Source of the DNA: Hymenolepis diminuta
Lineage: Eukaryota > Platyhelminthes > Cestoda > Cyclophyllidea > Hymenolepididae
Length of the DNA stretch: 64,000 nt
Direction: 5' to 3'
Assembly (NCBI GenBank): GCA_900708905.1
Contig: CAADRB010000054.1
Coordinates: 468,592 to 532,591 of the forward strand
Of the stretch, positions 48,001 through 61,004 are shown piece by piece (the stretch's first letter is position 1; each line of letters starts with the position of its first letter). The notes under the pieces are model-generated. The model worked only from the letters and a program-made list of their open reading frames with translations, had not been told where the DNA came from and searched no databases. Made by a program: the position numbers and the translations under genes.

Positions 48001-51000
48001 AATTTGATTGACATTACGACTCTAGAATGACGTGTAAAAGTAGGAAATCAGCTCGTCTCTTGTTAATTGTTACTTTTATTCGAGCTGGTCCAGTAAATGT
48101 ATCGTTGCTATCCCTATTGTCAATAAAGCTTTGGTTGTCCAAGACAATCTCTTCTACAAAGGTTTTTCACTGTAGTAGTTATTTAGCAATTAATATTTCT
48201 TTTCCATTCTATTTTAGAGGGGCTTTNNNNNNNNNNNNNNNNNNNNNNNNNNNNNNNNNNNNNNNNNNNNNNNNNNNNNNNNNNNNNNNNNNNNNGCTAG
48301 ATAATTATAACTTGCAGGTAGGGATTGAAGATGTTTTTATGATTTTATAACATGGCTGACCTTGGCACGCGTTACCATATAAAAGTGCAAAAGGTGGTTT
48401 GTACAAAATCGGTAAATATTCTCTTCTATTTTTTGTCAAACAAATTCTTTTTGTCCGTGTCGTCATTACAGATAGTTGTTCTTTTTTGTAAGAAACGACA
48501 GGACCCATTTTTTTCAAGAAATGGGTTTTTAACATCTCGTGCAGGAAGTAGCATCTCGGTTTTTTCTCAAATTCTTTATAAGAAAGCGTTTGAGCACACG
48601 TCTTAGATTAAAAGAAGTTCTCTGGAAGCTCCCCTGATTGGGAAATTTTCATTTTGTTTTCTGTCTAAATTTAATATCTAGCTTGGGTTGCCATTCTGTT
48701 CATTAAATGTGCATTAGTTTGAATAGATTCCACGAATAATCGTATCCTTTATAAAAATAAAATTTCTGTTTTCATGTGTGAAGAATTTGACCCGGTTTCG
48801 AATGCACAAGATGACAGATTAACTTTCTTTGACTAAATGTTAATAATAATGAGCCAAAATAAGCTTTGGTAGATTAATTATGTATCCGTTCTATCGACGT
48901 TGCACAAATGTGTTCGGTCTCTTATTGGGGGTTTTTTAAATGTTACTTTTTGAGCATCTATACCAACCACTAAATAGGCATAATATTTAATTTATGAGGT
49001 TGCATATGCTTGTTTTGTAATATGTCGCTCTTTGTTTGTCGATGATTCTTATCAAAAGTACCTCTTTGAATCATTACTCTACGTAAAACATCTGATTGCA
49101 TAGGTAAATAAAGGAACATTAGTTAAGAGCGCACTGACTTTCTATTTGGATCGTTTGCGTGTTCGTTTTCTATTTGTATTATGCAATCGATGACACCGAC
49201 TATTGTACATTATAACAACAAATTAGTATCGTATTTCCTTTAGAGCATTCGATGAGTTACGAATCATCTAATGGCTCTTTTTGTTATTTTCTAAGCCGTC
49301 ACTATAATATGGATGAGTTACAGCTTTATTATTTTTGCTTATCACAGGTAGGTCGCTTATTTTCAATCAATAGCAGCATTTTGACCCAAATGTCTCTATT
49401 ACTGACTTGAATTTTTTTCTGGTTATTAGTTTCTTGTCCGATAAATGAAATATGCTTAATTACTGATGAGTATTACCGTGTCCGAATCTTTTATTCAGTC
49501 ACTTTTAGATTTGGTTCTGTTTTTCTATTTCCTATACCTAACGCTTCTCTTTTCTTCGACGCTCTAATTGTTTAACTATGCTTTCAATTCAAAATTCAAT
49601 CAACCAATTAACGTGGGTTTAAAATCACTCAGAGGGGATATAATGATTTTAGATGGTGAATCAACTGTGGTTGGAACCACTTTTATTGCTCCTACTATGC
49701 TTTATAACTCCAGGAATTAAGTCGGTCTTTTTGCCAGGTTTTACTTAGTAACCTTTTATCTACTTCTTGCTAGACCTCAAAATGAACAGCGAGTGTTGCC
49801 CTGCTCGGAGGCGATGTGTGAGAGATTGGAGGAAAACTATCGTCGTGTTTTGGAAGCCAACTCCTGGGGAGAACAATTCCTCGTTACTGATGAAGATGCA
49901 CCCTCTGGTCAATGCACTTGTATCTTTCATAATTCTAAGGTAAGTGTGGCCCACTCTAGGAATTGTAGTGGTTTGGATGTGTAGGGTTAATATTTGGCTG
50001 CATTACTACTTGGTTTGACAGACTTACACACTGATAGATAAGCCAAGTCAATTGTTCAGTTTTTGAATGAAGGTCAATGAAAAATAGTTCCACCGTTAAG
50101 ACCCAACACATTCAAGATGATGAAAGGTGGACTGGGTATATCCTACTCCGTCTTCAAGAATGCCGTGATCGACTATCAATGTTTGGCTTTTCAAATTCTA
50201 GATAGTTTCAGGAAAAGTTTATTTAAATTGATCAAAAAACGTCAGTTCAGTTTACATCTACCTAAGGGATCGAGTATAGTGCTTGTAATGAATAATTATT
50301 GCTGTGCGGTCTAAAGGAGTTAATCGGAGAAATTAGGAAAAAAGAGTATGTCAATTGAATCAGTGGATCATAATGAGGCATTGGAAGATTATACAATTAT
50401 TTTCCCTTCTGTTATGCTTTTTGAAAGCTTTTAATAGAAAACCCCGATGATACGTTACTACTCCTATCTATTTTGAAGCTTTATAGCTTTGGGTCGCGAG
50501 ATTTCGTGTTTGGCTTGTGACGATGACGAAAGATATTCGTTTATTAACTTGAAGTGGTATTTAGCTATGTGAGTGCTTAATTTGACTTTTGAACGATTTC
50601 TCCCACCTTAGGCTCTAATGGGTTGATTCTCAACAGTTTGTATTTCTGAAGTTCATCGAAAGCAATATACATGCTGTACCCCTTTTAATTGATGCTAATC
50701 GGAGTGGTTGGTCATTTATGATTATCGAACGCCTACTATTTGACATGATTAGGAGGTAAGTTACTTAGTAGACTTGAGCCTGTAACTTCGAAATGAACTC
50801 ATTTACGCAACAAATCCAGCTTATTTCTTGCGATTTATGACTATTTCAAATATTCTATGGAATATTTCAGATATCATGCCAACATCCTCTTTTCCGTATT
50901 TAAAATTTCCCAATGCTACAAGTAGACAAAGAGTACCGAGTGGAAAAACTCAAAGAGACACAAGTTTTCATCTATACTTCGTTCTTAGATATAGGCTATT

Positions 51001-54000
51001 TCATGGTATATTTTCGTTTCCCAATTTAGCTTATGCTTCACTACCATAAGGAAAGCGAGAGTTCCTCAGAAACCTACTCTGATTGTGCTTACCTTCACCG
51101 TGGATTGAGAGATGATTTGGCTTCCCAATTGCCGCCTTCCGATGAACGTCCAATTGAACATGTCGTCTTCGTCGTTCATGGAATCGGATCCGTGTACAAC
51201 ATGCGTGGAGAGGGCCTCATCTCCTGTGTTAATGATATGCGGTGAGTCACTCTGCTATCGATATTTTCTTTGTTTTTTATTCATGCGTGAACGTGACCTG
51301 TGATTTTGAAGTCACAGTACAATATTTATCCCTCTTAACATAAAGCTGCTAGTTGTCTCTGTTAGCTGGTTCTTTGTTTCTCTTATTTTAAATAAAAACA
51401 GGCAATATTTGCAGATCTTGACTCGGTCTTATTCGTGGCATAAGTAGTTTATTTATTGGGGATCACTTTCTATTTACTGTTTTGTGGCTTTTCGTCGATG
51501 ATTTGGGTCACTAAAAGATTTTGGCTTTCTAGTATTTTCAATCAACGAATATTCTGTCTGGATAATGGCTTAAAATATCTCATTTTATCAACTTTTTTTT
51601 AATCAAGCTTTATGTAATTTCACTGTTTTATTCCTTTGGTTTATATTATTATACTCATTAACTGCCTTTTAGAAGAATTCTCCAATTTACAGAAATCAAA
51701 CTTCGACTTGGATAAATTTTTTATCGTGTCTAAAATTGTGGGTCTATTTCTCCAGCACTCTCTTAGGTGGCACTTACATTTGAAGGATTTATTAATGGAG
51801 TTAGATTTATTCATTGTTTATGATTTGGAGATTTGTTGAATTCAGATGATTCAAGTCGTCTTTGAAATGTTCCCGAATTTGATTAAAGTGGGAGATTTCG
51901 TAGAAACAGTCGAGTTTTATGAAGTCTTTTGGCTCTTTATTAACATCACGTTCCTCTGAGCAATTTTCATTCACATGTGATAGCGTTGCAAGTTAAATGT
52001 GCAAATATTTCATTCACCCATAATTTGCGTTTATTCATTTACAAAGAGTTCTGATTTTTATTGCTGGAACTTTAATCAATTATGCCTTCACTTTTCTGTA
52101 ATATCTGATCTATTTTTTTACTCTTAAATACTCTGTAGGAAGACAGCTTTAGGTCTCTTTGACTCTCATTTCAAAGACAAGCCTCAACAGGGTCGAGTGG
52201 AATTCCTTCCAGTTCGTTGGCATTCTTCGCTGCACTCCGAAGAAGTTGGTGTCAACAACCGCCTGAAACGCGTAACTCTTCGCAGCATCCCAAAACTCCG
52301 TAGTTATACTAATGAGACACTGACTGATATCCTTTTCTACTCCAGTCCTAAGTACTGTCAGCATATTGTCGATACTGTTGCCGCTACTATCAAACAACTT
52401 CGAAAACTTTTCCTTCAACGCAATCCAGATTATAAGGTATGGTGCGCTTGCTACTGAAATTTTTAAGTAGTTATATTGGCCATTTGTATTAATTATAATC
52501 GGTTTTGAACTTGCAGATTTGATAGATACTTTATCCATGTCTTTGTTTAACGCAATGCAAATTTGATTAAATATATTGTTTGGCCGTATCTTTCCTTTAT
52601 AATCTTTTGAGAAGTAGATTGTGTTGTGTCTTAATCAAATATATTTACCGGATAGCAATCAAATGCGTTGTGCATTAATGATTTTCATCTTTATCAAATT
52701 TGGGATATTTTGCGATGGGACATTTGCATCCGTTGTAATTCGTGGCTCCTTTCCAAAATACGATTAAAAATATTTTTTATAGTTTGAGAAAATTCTCAAT
52801 TTCACTGTAGGAATTATCCTGAGACTTGGCTTTGGATAAAGTTGTGCATTCTTGGTTTGTCAGTGACCAGTCCTAAACGTATATTTTTCTCGATTTTGTT
52901 TATTTGAACTTTTTATGTAGCTTATTTCTAGGTTCGAGTAGCTCTGTATAGGTTTTGGTTTCCGCACTAAAAGTATAGTCGTTGTATTTTCCAGAGAAAT
53001 GTTATTATAATGTATTCTAGGTTGCCATTGCGATACCACTAGATACCCAAAAGATAAACAGTTGCATAGGCAGTAGGAAAAAGACGGTTGATTAGTAACT
53101 ACATATGACACACTTCTTGACTAAAAAAGGACTAATATTTATTATAGAACTGTGGCCCATATTGTTGATTGGCAATTTCGGAAATCTAGTGCCCGAGATA
53201 CGACTTCTGCTCAAAGAATGCCATATGTTAAATTCTGGGTAATAAAAATACTCTAGTTTGCTTCGTATATGATCCTTTGTTCAAGGTCTTTACAAGTTAA
53301 TGTTTTCTTGCAGTGTTTTCAAGTATCCCAAGCGTTACTCTGGAAAGTCATAATAGAAGAGAACCTTACCATTCCGTTGACTTACAATTTTGTCTATTTA
53401 AATCCAATTTTTCACCTTCTAGGGAGACTTCTCAGTAGCCGGGCACAGTTTAGGTGCCGTAATAGTGTTTGATCTTCTCTCCCACCAACGTCGTACACCT
53501 TCCAGTACACCATCGGTCAAATCTACCAATGGAGGCGCAGATGAAGATGAATGGTCATTAGTTGACACCAGTTCTAATAATGGAAACGGCGGAAATAATA
53601 ACGCTTATCTCATCAATCATCTCCACATGTCTACAGACCTCTCTGAAGAGCAGATTCGTCAGGTTGTCAACGCACTCACCTCCACAAATAAGACCTTGGA
53701 AGTAGGAGCTCAGTCTGCGGGTATTGGTCTTCCTGTTGTTAATTATCCCCAAATGGGATTTGCTTTCAGTACGTGCTTCTTACTTGGATCTCCTCTCGCA
53801 CTATTTCTTGTTGCAAGGGGTGTAGAACGTCTTTCTTCGGATTTCCATCTTCCTACCTGTCAGAGATGTGTCAATATCTTCCATCCATTTGATCCTGTCG
53901 CTTATAGATTAGAAAATCTTGTGATGCCTGAGTACAGGGTGAGTCATTTATTTCATTTGTCCGCATTCAGAATCTTCGTTAGAAAATGATCCTTTATGGT

Positions 54001-57000
54001 CATACCTTTGTGGAGAGTAAAATACCTTCGATTTGAATTTTAGATTCATGCCGATAGATTTCAATCACACTTTATCTGGTGAATTAAATGCTTCTCTATT
54101 TTATCTGCTGCTTTTCTTGTAGTATGAAATAGTTGAATCTCACAAGTTCATATTTAACTTTGGGTTATTGTTTATGTGGTCTGATAGGAGGTAAAATCAA
54201 GTTGAATAGAATTGATAAAATTCTGTGAAATTAACTCCTCTCCTTGGTCACTAGATTTTCTGCTCGTCTTGCTGCCCTTCCAAATGCATGCCTTCAAATT
54301 GTTATATTACTAGTTATTCTTTCCTAACAAATTAAGAAAGAAAAACTGTTATTTGAACTACTGGTCTTTCCTCCTTTTCTGTCTGGGTTTGAGTTAATGT
54401 AGCCGTAATATGCTTCAGTGGGTAGCCTGCTTCAATAGTTCAATAGTCCTGTCAGTGACGACGCGGCATTATAGCGCACTTTTTTTCATTATGGTTAGCG
54501 CTCTTTTAATCCTCATATTTTTGTTGCACCTAACTGGTCAGGCATTTCGTGTGAGTATAACAAGCAGTTAGGGTCTCAGTGATGCATTCTTTTCGTTTTG
54601 ATTTATCCTTTATCAGACCACACTTTGTTTCATTTCTTGGCAAAGATATCGTCACCGCTATGATGATTCCAAGTGCTAATATTTCTCCTTTTCCTAAGTG
54701 CACCGCCGCAACCTTTTATTACATATAGTGTCACTTTTGCGCCTATGTCTACCAGCGTGTGTCTTATTCAGGAAATCTACTTGTTTCCTTCTTTGAATTT
54801 GTTAGTCCTTATCATTGCCACACATGCACCCTGGCTATCAACTAAATTGAATCGGTTAACCTGTCTAATATATCTGTGAATGTTTCTCTTATCTTTAACA
54901 ATAAGGGCTTAAGATGTCATCGGTTCTATTGTTAAAAAAATCTAATTTCATAAAATTAGTAGGACTTTGAAACAAGTTCTAGTTGATTTATGTTCAGGTT
55001 TCACCATATTGTTGGCAACATCATAAGTCAAGCAGTTTTTCAAATTACCTTTAATATTTTGCGATAATTTGTTTCAGTCCAGTCTTTGACTAACCATTTT
55101 TTGCATCCAGGTGAATATATTGCAAACTCTGCTAGAATTTTTTTTAATTAATCTTTCTTGTTTTTTACATGAAATAATTGATATAGCTCAATTATGTGAT
55201 TCGTTCGGCTAATATGTCATTGATCTATCTGCTAAATATAGAAGTTCTTGCAAATATTGGCTTAACTTTTTATTTTATCTTCTATCTCATTTAATTAACT
55301 TGTTATGGCACACCACTAACACCTAATGCTAACTGGGATGCTCACATTATTAATCTAGGATAGTTAAACTCCATTCCAATGCCGCTGAATTGTTAGGACA
55401 TTGTACTCCAAGTCAGAAGACAGGAGTGTAACTGAATACGTCTATTCAAGCTAGATGCAATTAGGACTGTGTTTTGTGGTTCTGTTTCCCGCTGTTTTAA
55501 CAGATGGCTCATAAATGATGGGGATTTCTGAGAAATATCCATTATCCTAAATTTAAAACCAAAACCTTATCAATTCGGGATACCACAGTAAATATGAGTG
55601 ACACTTTAAACTTAACTACTACCTAAAAGCTTAATGGAATTAATCTCTGTCTTATCATTTCCTTTAGCCATGTGCGGTGCTGATGCCCCACCACGCTGGA
55701 CGAAAACGTCTTCACCTTGAACTCAAGGACAATATCGCTCGAGTTGGCGCTGATATCACCTCAAAGTTCTACCAATCTCTTAAATCCACCTGGCGTTCTC
55801 TTCAAGAGTTCGCTTCAGCGCATACCTCGTAAGTATCTCCATTACTTATCAGTCCTTCTCTCTCCTTGTTAATCTTGCTTGAATTGATTTTTCAGGTCCG
55901 GTACATTTAAGTCGTCCGAAGATGATGCAACGAATATGAGTGAAGAAGAGAAGGATTCAGAAGCAATCAAAAGAGTTCTTTCGCGTCTTGCCGACAATGT
56001 AAATGCACGCAAATTGGGGCATGATTTTGACTACGATGAGGAGGAGGAGGAGGAAGTTGACCAAGACTTATTCCCCTGCCAATTAAATCAAGGCAGACGT
56101 CTAGACTATGTTCTCCAGGCCAGTTTGTCGTTTTGGTTCTTTGTATTAAAGGTTGCTCAATAGTACTGTAATGCAGATTGGTCAAAAACTAGGTCCACGT
56201 TGAATAAGCTGAGTTACTTGTAGTGGAAAAAAACATATTTGTAATCAGAAAGTCTATTACCAGTCATATCCGATCTGTGCATAATGTGTTTGTGGAAGCG
56301 GACTATTTAAGACAGTTGCATAGATTTGAAATCACTAAATACTCGGATAATACCCGACTGTTTATCGAAATTTTTTTCGGTCTTTTTATAACGTGACTGT
56401 TACGTTAGCTATTGTTATATTATATAATACTATATTGCTGTTAATGTTTTTGTTCCAATATAATAAACCTAATCTATTCTGCATTGGTGTTGGAAAAACC
56501 TAACCGTACCAATTTGTGACATCCTTTAAGTTGTAATGCTAGAAGGCTAACTTCTGTTTCTATGACCTAGATGTCCGCCGCTAGTCTGCAGTTGACTCAG
56601 TTTAATTTAGTTACTCTAAGGCTCTATTTTTTGTCGAAGGTCTCATCATATAATTTACAGTTGAAGGTTAAAACACTACCAGATCTACGAGCGGCTTGTT
56701 TAAATAAACTCAAAATGTGAAGAGCAGCAAGTACATACGAAAACGTATAGTCCTTAGGGTATATGAAGGACAGAAATATGGACCAAGGAGTATCAAGATT
56801 ACATACTGTGAGAAGAAGCAGAAATGTACCTTGATGATCACAAAATTCCACTCAGATCAAGCAGCATGCGGTTTAGTATATGTTCTACCTAGTCAATGGC
56901 CAGACTGATCTCTCAGGTTCAGCTTCCTTATTGGTCCACTTTGCGTGCAGTATATCTACTTCATCTGACTAGCTAGGTTGCCAGCCTACTTTGTGGCTTA

Positions 57001-58884
57001 CCATAGATTCTGCGAATTTGAGCCATATCAGCATTGTTTTACCTTCTTATCATCTTGCTCATCTATTTTTTGTATTTCAGGAGGCACCATTGGAGAGTCT
57101 GAATGACTACCTCTTCGCATTGTCTAGCCACGCAGTCTACTGGGATTCTCAGGATTGTCTGCTCTTTATGCTAAATCAGCTCTTTGACAACGCCGATTCA
57201 GCTGGTATCAGGGGAGTTACTACGCCGACGAATGCCGATGCTCCAGTGATACCCCGTGGGGCAACGGATTATGATATGCTGGCTGCCACCGCTGCTGAGA
57301 CCTCTATGGTGCAACATTCGATTTCTAATCCTGCCTTCGCTTCCAACCCTATTCTGGGTTCTGCCTTCCAGCCTGTTCAACATCTTTGTATGTTTATGAT
57401 GATTGTACTAATTTAATGGTCTGTTTATCTAAAACTCGTATCGTTATTTATGACCAACAGCTAGCTAGCACCTGAAATCGATTAATAATGCAATAAAATA
57501 TACTGAGAAGGAATCGAAAAGATGTTGAGAGTAAAGTTAGCGTACCTAAGGGTCTTACTTCATTTGATTTTTGAATTTGAGTTGCAAACCATTAACCTAG
57601 TAGTCAACTCTCTGCTTCACATGCCAAAATTCGTCCCTTAGATTACGTTATCCGGTACTTATTAACCGGTTGAATAATTTTGGCAGTCGATCTTGCCACT
57701 TTTATTCACTTTTTTCCTCAAAATCTAAAATTTTTTCAAGATGAATAACTTTTCGCACTAGCCGTGGTCGATTATGATTGCTAGCTGAAGCATTCGCCTT
57801 AGCGAAAGAAAGAAAAAGAAAGGTTGATATTCGCCGTTAAGTTATCTAGACAATATTGTGTTTAGTCCCATCATTCTCAAGGTGTTCTAGGTATTGTGTT
57901 CTGTTTTCCCTGCGAACAGAAAGACTTTTGAAGTAGGTAGTGTCCGATTTTATCTTGCACACTGATGACATGAATATAGGGAAAAGGAAAAGGTTGGAGA
58001 TACTCTGGAAACATCAAGAGGCATTTAGCCTTAGTTTTTGAAGAAAAAAACCTTAATTTTTGCTGATAAGCTCTCAAACATGTTTTTACCATTGATTAAT
58101 CCTTTATTTCCTGAGGAACCGAAGATATTTTTGCTCCTGGTATTGTAGAAATTGTCAGATATGTAAGTAATATGTACTCGCCACTGTTGTAACCTATGTA
58201 GTCTCCCAAAACAATCACAATCCCCCAAACTCAATAATAACACTGGATTATGCTAATTTCAGCAATTTACTCAAAATTCTACCAATAAACGGAGGTGTGA
58301 TTTAGTCCAATTTGACAAATATACAAATTAAATGAATATTTAACAATTAATTTGATTTTTCCTCGATAAATGATAACAACTCAAAAGATCTGAGTCATGT
58401 TTATGGAAATGCGGAGAGAAAGGAATAAGGCGCGCATGATAAACCGAGTGTTAGTGGTTGGTTAAGGGAGCCTGGGAGCACTTGAGGAGGAAAAAAACAG
58501 TCGGTAATAGATGTGGTTGTCTATCAAAGGGATCCTTCAGCAAACCTTCCCCAAATCATGGCCCAACAAAAGTAGCCTCGTCGCGGTAGTTATTTTGATG
58601 ACTTCTTGGCTACTCCAGTCGAATACCCCTTGTGAGGTTGTGTATATAAATGCCTCAATCTAACCGCTCCTTTTCTTAGATATCAAGAAGTTGTCTAATT
58701 ACATAATCTTGTAATTTTAGGTCCACCGTCCCAGACTCCTATGTTTAACTCCTCTCCCGCCCCCTCGATAGCATCTTCTCACAGCCAAGGAGGTGCTACT
58801 ACTGACCTCATTGACCTTTCCACTACCGCAAACCGTCAAACTGCTGATGACTCAAAGTTTGTTGAGGTTGACCTGGCTCCTTAG
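45022..58884 (+). CDS. SEC23IP: SEC23IP/DDHD-type (PA-PLA1 family) phospholipase-like protein
   Basis: Eleven exons: 45022-45270, 45339-45720, 45791-46094, 49774-49939, 51030-51241, 52139-52436, 53423-53938, 55668-55828, 55896-56118, 57081-57387 and 58721-58884. All phases agree and give 993 residues, near the 1,000 of human SEC23IP. A Pro/Ser-rich N-terminus with TPSYFN repeats (about 125-194) precedes the WWE-like block (HWFYSTK, PVYWPADEEEAGEVRRVTWL). The lipase part has VVHGIG at 415-420 and AGHSLG with the presumed nucleophile Ser546. The DDHD domain shows IFHPFDPVAYRLE, MPHHAGRKRLHLEL, GRRLDYVLQ and SSHAVYWDSQD. The SAM domain found in SEC23IP and DDHD2 is not visible. The family acts at ER exit sites and in phospholipid metabolism. 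Intron 9 uses a GC donor. The intron at 46095-49773 contains a 69-N gap. Confidence 0.95.
46095..49773 (+). other. SEC23IP-like intron 3, with an assembly gap
   Basis: 3.7 kb, donor GTTAGT, acceptor TTGCTAG. It contains a less AT-rich stretch at about 46120-46340, a purine-rich block at about 46905-47120 and a 69-N gap at 48227-48295. The flanking exons join in frame, so no exon is required here, but the gap could hide one. Confidence 0.5.
48227..48295. other. Assembly gap (69 N)
   Basis: Undetermined bases inside the third intron of the SEC23IP-like gene. Confidence 0.99.
49940..51029 (+). other. SEC23IP-like intron 4
   Basis: 1.1 kb. The flanking exons join as HNSK and LMLHYHKE, like the HNPKLMVHY of human SEC23IP, so no exon appears to be missing. 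The frames at 50117-50314 and 50828-51049 have no motif. Confidence 0.6.
51242..52138 (+). other. SEC23IP-like intron 5
   Basis: 0.9 kb, AT-rich, donor GTGAGT, acceptor CTCTGTAG. I see nothing else in it. Confidence 0.6.
52437..53422 (+). other. SEC23IP-like intron 6
   Basis: 1.0 kb. The flanking exons join as NPDYK and GDFSVAGHSLG, matching the conserved family sequence, so nothing is missing. The minus frame at 52860-53111 has no motif. Confidence 0.6.
53939..55667 (+). other. SEC23IP-like intron 7
   Basis: 1.7 kb, GTGAGT donor, TTTAG acceptor. A short CpG-bearing patch lies near 54455-54475. No gene seen. Confidence 0.5.
56119..57080 (+). other. SEC23IP-like intron 9, probable GC-AG intron
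   Basis: The exon must end after CTCCAG (VLQ) to join in frame to GAGGCACCATTGGAG (EAPLE), as in the conserved VLQEKPIE of the human protein. The intron then begins GCCAGT, a GC donor instead of GT, and ends TTGTATTTCAG. The nearest GT donor, six bases later, would shift the frame. Confidence 0.75.
57388..58720 (+). other. SEC23IP-like intron 10
   Basis: 1.3 kb, donor GTATGT, acceptor TTTTAG. Less AT-rich at about 58430-58510 (purine-rich). I see no gene. Confidence 0.5.
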
Positions 58885-59029
58885 TCTCTTCCATCCTATT
58901 TACTAATTTAACTTTCTAACACATTTACTCTATTTCAACTCGTTTTCGTCTTAGTGTGTCTGTGTGTTTGTTTAATGATGGTGATTCAGAATATCAACAT
59001 TTAAACACCGTTTATTTCTCACTCCAAAC

Positions 59030-59035
59030 TTTATT
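59030..59035 (-). terminator. Polyadenylation signal AATAAA of the folate-receptor-like gene
   Basis: On the minus strand AATAAA lies 29 bases after the stop codon; another is at 59011-59016. Both sit in the 180-bp space shared with the 3' end of the SEC23IP-like gene. Confidence 0.65.
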
Positions 59036-59064
59036 TCACTATAACTCTACAGGGGCTGATTAGG

Positions 59065-59851
59065 CTAATTTCCATAAACACGCTCGATGATAATTTTAGC
59101 TTGTCGTTTTGCCACCTCTGCGTTGTGCTCAATGATCTCCTTTACATTGTGATTGTCTTTCCATGGAATATGCATGCAGTGATAGTCTGTTACACCCCAT
59201 TCGGAAACTGAGTCGCTAGGTATAACAGAATAGGAGTTATCCCATACGCTCTCACAGAAAGCTTTCGCTGAGCCGTAAATTTTTGAGATTTCAAGGCATT
59301 TGTATCCTTTGTGACATTTATTTGTTGCTAAAATGAGAAGAGATATTAAATGGAGAAAATCATTTACCTGAAGACCAGTCAAATCCACCTGATCTCCAAT
59401 TAGTAGAGCACGCCATTGAAGTATTGCAAACTTCGTACCATTTATTACAATCGCTTTCACAAAGCGGAACTTTAAAAAAATTCTCCTTAAATTTGGAGCT
59501 CGGGACCTTAACCATCCAAGGTCCGAAATGTGGGGAGCATTTAGCCATGCAGTATTCATGGAGAAACATTTTCTTACATTCCGGTGTTATGTCACAGAAA
59601 TCAAATTTGAATCCATTGAGAGACTCATCGGTGATTAGATCAGCGGTTTTGGCAGGGCAGCAAGATAAATCTTTCCATTCAGAACAGCTTGTGAGACTTG
59701 GTTCGGGGACAGGATGATCGTTTAAATCATCAGATTCTAGACACATGTCAAGGTATTTGTCTACAGTGTCGATCTCTAGTAAACGATCGTTGGCATTAGA
59801 AGGAGAAGATTGTAGAAAGCAAAGAAAGATCAGTACGAAAATATGGAGCAT
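59065..59851 (-). CDS. Folate-receptor / riboflavin-binding family secreted protein
   Basis: Two exons: 59368-59851 (phase 1 end, GTAAAT donor) and 59065-59327. They give 248 residues, the usual size for folate receptors. Residues 1-20 are a signal peptide (LHIFVLIFLCFLQSS). The cysteine-rich family pattern is clear: WKDLSCCPAKTA, ECKKMFLHEYCMAKCSPHFG and LCESDCNKWYEVC, with further cysteines in exon 2 (NKCHKGYKC, AFCESVW). This fold binds folates or riboflavin outside the cell or in endosomes. The C-terminus is charged and lacks the hydrophobic GPI-anchor tail of vertebrate folate receptors, so a soluble protein is likely. The ligand cannot be predicted. The gene is tail to tail with the SEC23IP-like gene. 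Confidence 0.9.
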
Positions 59852-61004
59852 ATTAAATCTAAAGAAAAGAAGGCGTGCTGTTATCAGGATGTTAATACAT
59901 GGGCTATTCTAAAACTATTGTTTTCAAATTAAAGTTTACAAAATGCTGCAAAAAAATAAGCGAACGTTCTAAATGGACAACCTGCAAATCTCAACCGCCC
60001 TCCAAGATTGTGCGCTTCATTTTCTCAATCAAATTCGCTTCAAGGTCAGGATTATTTCTTTTTCATGGAAAATAAAAGGTAACAATAAAAATATTATCTA
60101 TCTTAATTTTAAGATTTACCTATTCAAATCTTCTGCAGAAATGCTGCCAATAAGTGTTTCTTAATATTTTTGACATGGAATGAGAAATCAACTTTATGTA
60201 TTATTTCCCCTATAAAATACGGCTAACTGAATTGGCAAAAAATTCATTGAGAAATGGTTTCCTTGCCATCAAGACACTAAATATCAGCAATAAATCTCAC
60301 TAACCTGGCCAGTGAATTTCGAAATAAACACACCAGCTTTATCCGACTGTTATGCCTTAATTTATCGTCGACCTTATTCATTAGATAATCAAAAAAACTT
60401 GTGTAAATCCATCTCTTATCTAAATGGAAGTTTATTGCTCGTTTGATGAGTGAGTTTGCTAGGAAAGTATAGCCTTAAATAGTCTTCCTCGCAGAGGTTT
60501 TCAAATTCAGTTAATTATTAAATAGTTCTCACGAATAAAGCATTCATATCATTTAATCTTCCAGGCAGTGTCCCTATTAATTTCCTACATAAGTGCTCGC
60601 TCCTCGATATTTATTGTTCGCTAGCTAGGACGCAGCAAATTATAATTAATTAGTTCAATTTAGGTGCTTTAACCCTAACCCCTTCTTACTTACAACGAGG
60701 ACCTAATACAATATACTTCATCGTAGTTAAATTGAACAACTCATCGATTTTCATGGTCAGTACACCCACTAATATTTAGAAATATGAGAAAGTGTAGATG
60801 GTTACGTAAGATTAGATCTACTTCAAGTGAAACATATTAATCTTGAGGTCTATAAATCTCATTGGCGACTAAGCGGTACTGAACGGCAAAACCGTTTTGA
60901 GCCATCACATGTATAAATTATTTCTAAAAAGATCTTATGGCAATTTTACGATTAAGATGAACGAGTGTAAATGTCTAAAGAAAATATGTATGAGTGTATG
61001 TATA
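59852..61004. other. Intergenic region upstream of the folate-receptor-like gene
   Basis: AT-rich. It must hold that gene's promoter next to 59852. The plus frame at 59973-60164 has no recognisable motif. Nothing else is supported. Confidence 0.5.

Noticed and set aside
59424..59717. Plus-strand open frame of 97 codons.
   Set aside because: Lies antisense to the cysteine-rich folate-receptor-like exon, which has clear family motifs.
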